From Saccharibacillus kuerlensis DSM 22868 (GTDB lineage: Bacteria > Bacillota > Bacilli > Paenibacillales > Paenibacillaceae): a DNA stretch of 64,000 nt. Shown piece after piece: positions 59,960 through 64,000 of the stretch. The notes beneath the pieces are model-generated. The model was given only the letters and a program-made list of their open reading frames with translations. It ran no database searches and was not told the origin of the DNA. Position 1 is the stretch's first letter. Each line of letters begins with the position of its first letter. The position numbers and the translations under genes were made by a program. The stretch lies in the NCBI RefSeq assembly GCF_000378145.1, contig NZ_KB899281.1:145900-209899 (forward strand), written 5' to 3'.

Positions 59960-61354
59960 ATGGAACATTTCGACTTGATCATACGCGGAGGCAGTGTAGT
60001 GCTGCCAAGCGGAGAGACCATAGCTGACATCGGTATCAAAGGCGGGAAGATCGCGAAGATTGCCGCCAACCTGGAAGGCGAAGCAGATCAGGAGTGGAAT
60101 GCGGCTGGACGCCATGTGCTGCCGGGAATGATCGATGTGCACGTTCACTTCAGCGAGCCGGGGCGGGAACATTGGGAAGGGTTCACGACCGGATCGGCTA
60201 TGATGGCCGCCGGCGGCTGCACCACCTTTTTCGATATGCCATTGAACGGTATACCGTCGACAGTCCATACAGAAGCCTTGTTCGATAAAGCACGTCTTGG
60301 AGAAGAGAAGTCGGTTGTCGATTTCGGACTCTGGGGAGGACTTGTACCCGGCAACGAAGAAGATCTGCTTCCTTTGGCAGCTTCCGGCGTGATCGGCTTT
60401 AAGGCATTCCTATCCACAACCGGCAACAAAGAGTTTGAAGCGGTAGACGATATGACGCTGCTTACAGGGATGAAAAAAATCGCGGAACTCGGAAAAGTAC
60501 TGGCTCTCCATTCGGAAAGCGCCGCGATCACCAACTGGTTAAAAGAAGAGAAAGAAAAAGCGGGCCTGTTTAGCGCAGACGATTATTTGGAAACACGTCC
60601 GATCATTGCCGAAGTCGAAGCGGTAGAACGTGCGTTGTACTATTCGGAAATTACCGGCTGTGCGCTGCATTTTGTACATATCAGCTCGGCGGCAGCCGTG
60701 TCGAAGATCGAAGAAGCCAAAGCCTGCGGAATGAACGTGACTGTCGAGACTTGCCCGCACTATCTGCTGTTCAATCATAACGATCTGCGGGAAAAAGGTA
60801 CCATCGCCAAATGTGCGCCGCCGCTTCGCGAAGCGGACGAACAGCAGCGGCTGATTGCTCTGCTGGCAGCGGGCAAATTCGATATGCTGTCGTCTGATCA
60901 CTCACCGTGTCCTTTCGACATGAAAGACCCGAAAGATCACAATTTGTTCCAGGCTTGGGGCGGTATCAGCGGCGGTCAGTTTACACTGTTATCAGCACTT
61001 GAACTGGCGATGCAGCACCATATTCCATTGGAAAAAGTCGCCGCTTGGACGGCCTCCAATCCGGCGGAGCGTTTTGGTCTCTCGGATCGGAAAGGTTCAA
61101 TAGCTGTCGGCATGGACGCGGATCTTGCGATCGTAGACTTGAACGAAGCATTTACGGTGACTGAAGACAATTATTATGCGAAGCACAAGCAAAGTCTGTA
61201 TATCGGACATACGTTTCCGTGCAGCGTGACCGGCACTATTGTACGCGGACAGATCGTCGTTCGGGGCGGAGAAGTCATGAATGCACAGCCGACGGGAAGA
61301 TGGCAGAAGCCAGTTCAAGCCATAGTCGGCGATCGGGAATTGTCGGCACTGTAA
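59960..61354 (+). CDS. allB: allantoinase
   Basis: Cyclic amidohydrolase of 464 residues that opens allantoin to allantoate, the step before allC. Metal-binding HVHFSEPGREHWEGF (about 60-74), the lysine for carboxylation in GFKAFLST and the Asp in SDHSPCPFDMKDP are all visible. PGREHWEGF and the SPCPFD loop distinguish allantoinases from dihydropyrimidinases and dihydroorotases. ATG 59960 is preferred since GAGGAG is eight bases away; 59954 is too close. In B. subtilis it is PucH. It lies behind the 62-bp repeat array and is probably co-transcribed with pucI. Confidence 0.92.
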   Translation: MEHFDLIIRGGSVVLPSGETIADIGIKGGKIAKIAANLEGEADQEWNAAGRHVLPGMIDVHVHFSEPGREHWEGFTTGSAMMAAGGCTTFFDMPLNGIPSTVHTEALFDKARLGEEKSVVDFGLWGGLVPGNEEDLLPLAASGVIGFKAFLSTTGNKEFEAVDDMTLLTGMKKIAELGKVLALHSESAAITNWLKEEKEKAGLFSADDYLETRPIIAEVEAVERALYYSEITGCALHFVHISSAAAVSKIEEAKACGMNVTVETCPHYLLFNHNDLREKGTIAKCAPPLREADEQQRLIALLAAGKFDMLSSDHSPCPFDMKDPKDHNLFQAWGGISGGQFTLLSALELAMQHHIPLEKVAAWTASNPAERFGLSDRKGSIAVGMDADLAIVDLNEAFTVTEDNYYAKHKQSLYIGHTFPCSVTGTIVRGQIVVRGGEVMNAQPTGRWQKPVQAIVGDRELSAL

Positions 61355-61404
61355 ATGTTCCAAGCATCGAATCTGTACATTTCAAAGCAGGCTTCAGCAT
61401 TAAG

Positions 61405-61451
61405 AAAAGACCGCTTTTCGGCCGTACCGTACGGCGGAAAGTGGTCTTTTT
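61405..61451 (+). terminator. terminator after allB
   Basis: AAAAGACC and GGTCTTTTT close the stem; CGGCCGTAC/GTACGGC pairs inside. It converges with the glycoside hydrolase gene. Confidence 0.85.
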
Positions 61452-61502
61452 GTATGGTTTAATATTCAGCTCGATCAATGAATTTGAATCGGGAATGAAG
61501 AG

Positions 61503-63500
61503 TTAAAACTCTACAACAACCATCTGATGGCACGACCATTCAGGCACCGTACAGGAGATCCTCCCGTTTTCCTGCGTAAACACAAGCGGCATACGCTGCG
61601 GGGCCAGATACAATTTCCGCACCGGACGATTTTCCGTAAGTCTAATTTCGGTCGGGTGTATGGTTGGCAGGTCTTCAATGATCTCTGTATCTTTACCGCG
61701 TCTTACAGGAGAGGCATACAGCAGATGAAGTACCCGTCGGTTTTCGGCATACTGTTCCTGAAGCGTCACAATACCTTGAGCCGGGAGATTGACATGCAGC
61801 GTTCGTTCGCCCGCTGCCGATTCCAGAAGCCGATCCAACACGTACAATAAAATTTGTTTGACTGGAAGGCTGCCGTACTTGGCATAATCCGTGAACAAGT
61901 TCCAGCCTATATAGATGCCTTCCGGGCCTTCGGTAATTCCCGGTCCGGCATCCTGCATGTCAGAGGGCGCATGGAGATGGGAAGTGAACGTGAACAGATC
62001 CCGGTTGAAATAAGGGTTTTGACGACTGCCGAGCGACCTGCCTTCTGGAGCCAGACCGATCTCGTAACCGTCCGCATACACAAGAAACGAGGAGGGGCGC
62101 AGTGACAGCAGTTTAAAGTCCGGACGCACGTAAGTGGGATTGAACGATGAAGTTCCCAGCCATTCGGCTCCGAGATCCAATGCAAACTTCGAGCCGTCTT
62201 GCATCAGTCCCGATTGTCCGGTTGCGAGCACTTTGCCGCCTTCCGCCGTAAAAGCATCCAACCGTTTTCTCAGATCCGGTGTAATTGCGATACAATCCGG
62301 CAGAATGATGACTTTATAAGTATGCAGATCGCTTTCTTTATCAATAACGTCGAACAGTAGATGTCCTTCCAGCAGAATGCGTACAGCTCCTGTATCCGCC
62401 CAGTCCATAGGGGAAGCATTGGAGGCGCCCGATTGATCTCCAGCAGAGGATCCGGCTGCTTCGGCCGACAGCAGTGCGATATCGGCGACCGCTGTCGTAT
62501 TACGGCACCATTCTTCTTTCTCTTCAACTTCCGCATACGCTTCGCCGATCAGCGCATAAGTCGCCTGATCCATTATGCCGAGCGGATGCAGCTGATCGCC
62601 GATCGAGCAGCCAGCTCCGTTTGCCAAGCTGAGTGCCGCTTCGTAACGCAGAGCATTTGGATGCTTAAAGCCGCCGAATTCTCCCCATGATTTATGGAAC
62701 TTTCCTGTCATGCCGAGTACATCCATGCCCAGTCCCTGAGCGTAGCGTACCGACAGGGGGAAATGATCATAACCCCAACCGCCGGTCGGCAGAGATTCCA
62801 GTTCAAGATGGGTATTAAAAGCCGCAAGATCCCGTCGTCCGCGCCGGATATGACCGTTATTGTGAAAAATAGGAAGGCTCGGCTTCAGCGAATGAACCGC
62901 TTCTTTCATTGCGGCTCCGTATCTGGAGTACGTTTCTTCCCACATCGCCCGCATATCGTCGATATTGCGCGGGTCGGAGCCTTTACGGCGGATTTCCGCC
63001 ACGCAATTTTGGCAGTAGCATTCGCGTACTCCGACGATATCGAGAAAAATACCGTCCGCATCATACCGTTCGAGCGTTTCTCGGACCTGAGCGGTCAGCA
63101 TATCCAAATAAGGCGTATTGAAGCAGAATTCATGATATCCCGGTTCCATAAAATCTGCCGCCCATTGGGTCCGTTCCTGCCGGTTTCGGATCAGCCATTG
63201 AGGATGGCGCCGCGCAAGTTTTTCGTCCAGTCCCGCTGAGAGATAGACCGGCGTCTTGACTCCAATCTCATGTGCGGCTTCAATCTGTGATCCGAGCAGA
63301 TCGAACGACAACCCCGGATGAATCTCGTTGGCATTCGACGGATGATAAGCCCAGCCGTGATGACATTTGGAGAAAAGAGTAATCGAATCGACATGTCCAA
63401 GCTTCAGCATGTCCTGAAACTGCTTTTGCGAAAAGTGACGTCCGATCTCGGGTATTGCTTCGGATGTATGGAAGTCGAGATGAACCTGCCGGAATCGCAT
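61503..63500 (-). CDS. glycoside hydrolase, GHL6/beta-galactosidase-like
   Basis: A 665-residue cytoplasmic protein (no signal peptide). The first 330 residues form a TIM-barrel-like domain recalling the hypothetical glycosyl hydrolase 6 group and alpha-L-fucosidase-type barrels: VDSITLFSKCHHGWAYHPSN, then DADGIFLDIVGVRECYCQNC with a likely catalytic Asp and a cysteine group. A central Rossmann-like domain like the beta-galactosidase trimerisation domain follows (about 380-480, LHTYKVIILPDCIAITPDLR). Substrate unknown. ATG 63500 follows TAGGAGGA. It lies about 31 kb from the lyase operon. Confidence 0.7.
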   Translation of the reverse strand: MRFRQVHLDFHTSEAIPEIGRHFSQKQFQDMLKLGHVDSITLFSKCHHGWAYHPSNANEIHPGLSFDLLGSQIEAAHEIGVKTPVYLSAGLDEKLARRHPQWLIRNRQERTQWAADFMEPGYHEFCFNTPYLDMLTAQVRETLERYDADGIFLDIVGVRECYCQNCVAEIRRKGSDPRNIDDMRAMWEETYSRYGAAMKEAVHSLKPSLPIFHNNGHIRRGRRDLAAFNTHLELESLPTGGWGYDHFPLSVRYAQGLGMDVLGMTGKFHKSWGEFGGFKHPNALRYEAALSLANGAGCSIGDQLHPLGIMDQATYALIGEAYAEVEEKEEWCRNTTAVADIALLSAEAAGSSAGDQSGASNASPMDWADTGAVRILLEGHLLFDVIDKESDLHTYKVIILPDCIAITPDLRKRLDAFTAEGGKVLATGQSGLMQDGSKFALDLGAEWLGTSSFNPTYVRPDFKLLSLRPSSFLVYADGYEIGLAPEGRSLGSRQNPYFNRDLFTFTSHLHAPSDMQDAGPGITEGPEGIYIGWNLFTDYAKYGSLPVKQILLYVLDRLLESAAGERTLHVNLPAQGIVTLQEQYAENRRVLHLLYASPVRRGKDTEIIEDLPTIHPTEIRLTENRPVRKLYLAPQRMPLVFTQENGRISCTVPEWSCHQMVVVEF

Positions 63501-63718
63501 AGAAAATCCTCCTAACAGAAATAGAAAAAAGTAAATAAAGCTTATTCAAAAAGCGAACTCTACGATCTTTAGTGCTCTTAGTGCTCTTAGTGCTCTTAGT
63601 GCTGGTAGTGCTCTTAGTGCTGTTAAGCTCTTTATAGTCTTTTATAGTCTTTAGAGCCTTTCTTTATAGCCTTTAAGATCTTCACGATCTTCACCTCCTC
63701 AAAAAAAGCCGCGCTTGC
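63501..63718. other. upstream region of the glycoside hydrolase, repeat-rich
   Basis: Holds a 9-bp repeat array (63571-63624), two copies of a TTTATAGTCT decamer (63631-63650) and GATCTTCA duplicates. On the minus strand a strong GAGGAGGTGA site precedes a 17-codon reading frame (MKILKAIKKGSKDYKRL), too short to call a gene. Confidence 0.5.
63571..63624. repeat. 9-bp tandem repeat AGTGCTCTT, six copies
   Basis: Six contiguous nonamers. Copies 1, 2, 3 and 5 are exact; copy 4 is AGTGCTGGT and copy 6 is AGTGCTGTT. Confidence 0.95.
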
Positions 63719-63745
63719 TGGTCCTAGCCCCGTCAAGTAGACACT
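63719..63745. repeat. probable terminal inverted repeat of the IS3-family element
   Basis: The stretch starting TGGTCCTAGCCCCGTC has the TG start and position, about 20-40 bp outside the transposase stop, of an IS3-type end. The other end is outside the window, so the match cannot be checked. Confidence 0.5.
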
Positions 63746-63760
63746 AAAAAACACAGTTTC

Positions 63761-64000
63761 TCAAGCGACGACCTTTTCCCGAAACTCTTTCGGGGAAAGG
63801 TCGTTTAGTTTGCTTTGGAAACGTTCCTCATTGTAATACGTCAAGTAGTCCGCAATTTGGTGCCTTGCTTCTTCAAGTGTGTTAGGATTCTCCAGATACA
63901 GTTTCTCAGTCTTTAGATGCGAAAAAAACGACTCGACACACGCATTGTCAAAGCAGTTGCCCCGTCTGGAATGGCTGCCTGTGAGTCCTTTTGCTTGCAG
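63761..64000 (-). mobile_element. IS3-family transposase, C-terminal part (runs off the right edge)
   Basis: The minus strand encodes 79 residues in frame up to TGA 63761-63763: GSHSRRGNCFDNACVESFFS, HLKTEKLY, then a YLTYYNEERFQSKLNDLSPK ending. This is the end of the integrase (rve) catalytic domain of IS3/IS150-type OrfB, with the catalytic Glu in NACVESFFSHLK. The rest of the element lies to the right, so whether it is intact cannot be judged. Confidence 0.93.

Noticed and set aside
59742..60268. Minus-strand frames across the 62-bp repeats (ends in FPQAH..PFQDGASV)
   Set aside because: They come from the repeat being open on that strand, have no start signals and partly oppose allB.
63640..63703. 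17-codon minus-strand frame with a strong ribosome site
   Set aside because: It is too short and lies in degenerate repeats; it may be a remnant and is only noted in the region entry.

Overview
The window reads as chromosomal DNA of a Gram-positive, low-to-moderate GC member of the Paenibacillaceae (Paenibacillus/Saccharibacillus type). The evidence is: strong AGGAGG-type ribosome binding sites, lipoprotein signal peptides, an acs/acu divergon, PucR-type purine regulation, an LplB/LplC-type sugar importer with a large membrane-bound AraC regulator, a YolD-type partner behind a Y-family polymerase, Bacillus-type SOS boxes and many rho-independent terminators. No tRNA, rRNA, CRISPR array or prophage was seen. 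The only mobile element is the end of an IS3-family element at the right edge.

Layout. 1-2.6 kb: start of acsA, with acuA and acuC divergent (acuB is not between them). 2.8-6.4 kb: a LuxR-type regulator, an NADP-type succinate-semialdehyde dehydrogenase and an XRE-cupin regulator. 6.6-11.4 kb: small or unknown proteins, including an SMI1/HEAT-like protein and a small gene behind a perfect SOS promoter, then an FAH-fold enzyme. 11.6-16.2 kb: an ABC-F ATPase, a DUF1450 protein and an extracytoplasmic methionine-sulfoxide repair set (MsrAB lipoprotein, thioredoxin-like lipoprotein, CcdA). 16.5-30.4 kb: a carbohydrate operon with AraC regulator, YtxH protein, two permeases, binding lipoprotein, heparinase II/III-type lyase, GH38 alpha-mannosidase and GH88 unsaturated glucuronyl hydrolase. 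It looks built to import and take apart uronic-acid/mannose oligosaccharides inside the cell.

30.6-40.6 kb: an SDR oxidoreductase, an SOS-controlled polymerase operon (UvrX/YolD/unknown), an APH-family kinase, a MarR regulator behind a Fur-box-like site, DUF2243 plus CtaG, DUF4241, a nucleotidyltransferase-like protein, and a DMT exporter divergent from a LysR regulator. 40.7-49.7 kb: two related lipoproteins on either side of metE-yitJ, a CBS-pair protein and two unknown proteins. 49.8-61.4 kb: an allantoin/ureide utilisation cluster with pucR divergent from allantoate amidohydrolase, ureidoglycine-glyoxylate aminotransferase, an NCS2 permease, an amidase, an FAH-fold enzyme, an NCS1 permease and allantoinase. 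61.5-64 kb: a glycoside hydrolase of GHL6/beta-galactosidase-like type and the IS3 end.

The signals most worth a second look are: a 62-bp tandem repeat array (five units) that starts inside the stop region of the NCS1 permease gene; a small uncharacterised gene with a 14/14 LexA box inside a near-consensus promoter; the amidase/FAH pair inside the allantoin cluster; and the all-cytoplasmic lyase/UGL/alpha-mannosidase operon with two adjacent hairpins and a cre-like site ahead of it. Database-level identifications below come from memory of families and visible motifs. No searches were run.
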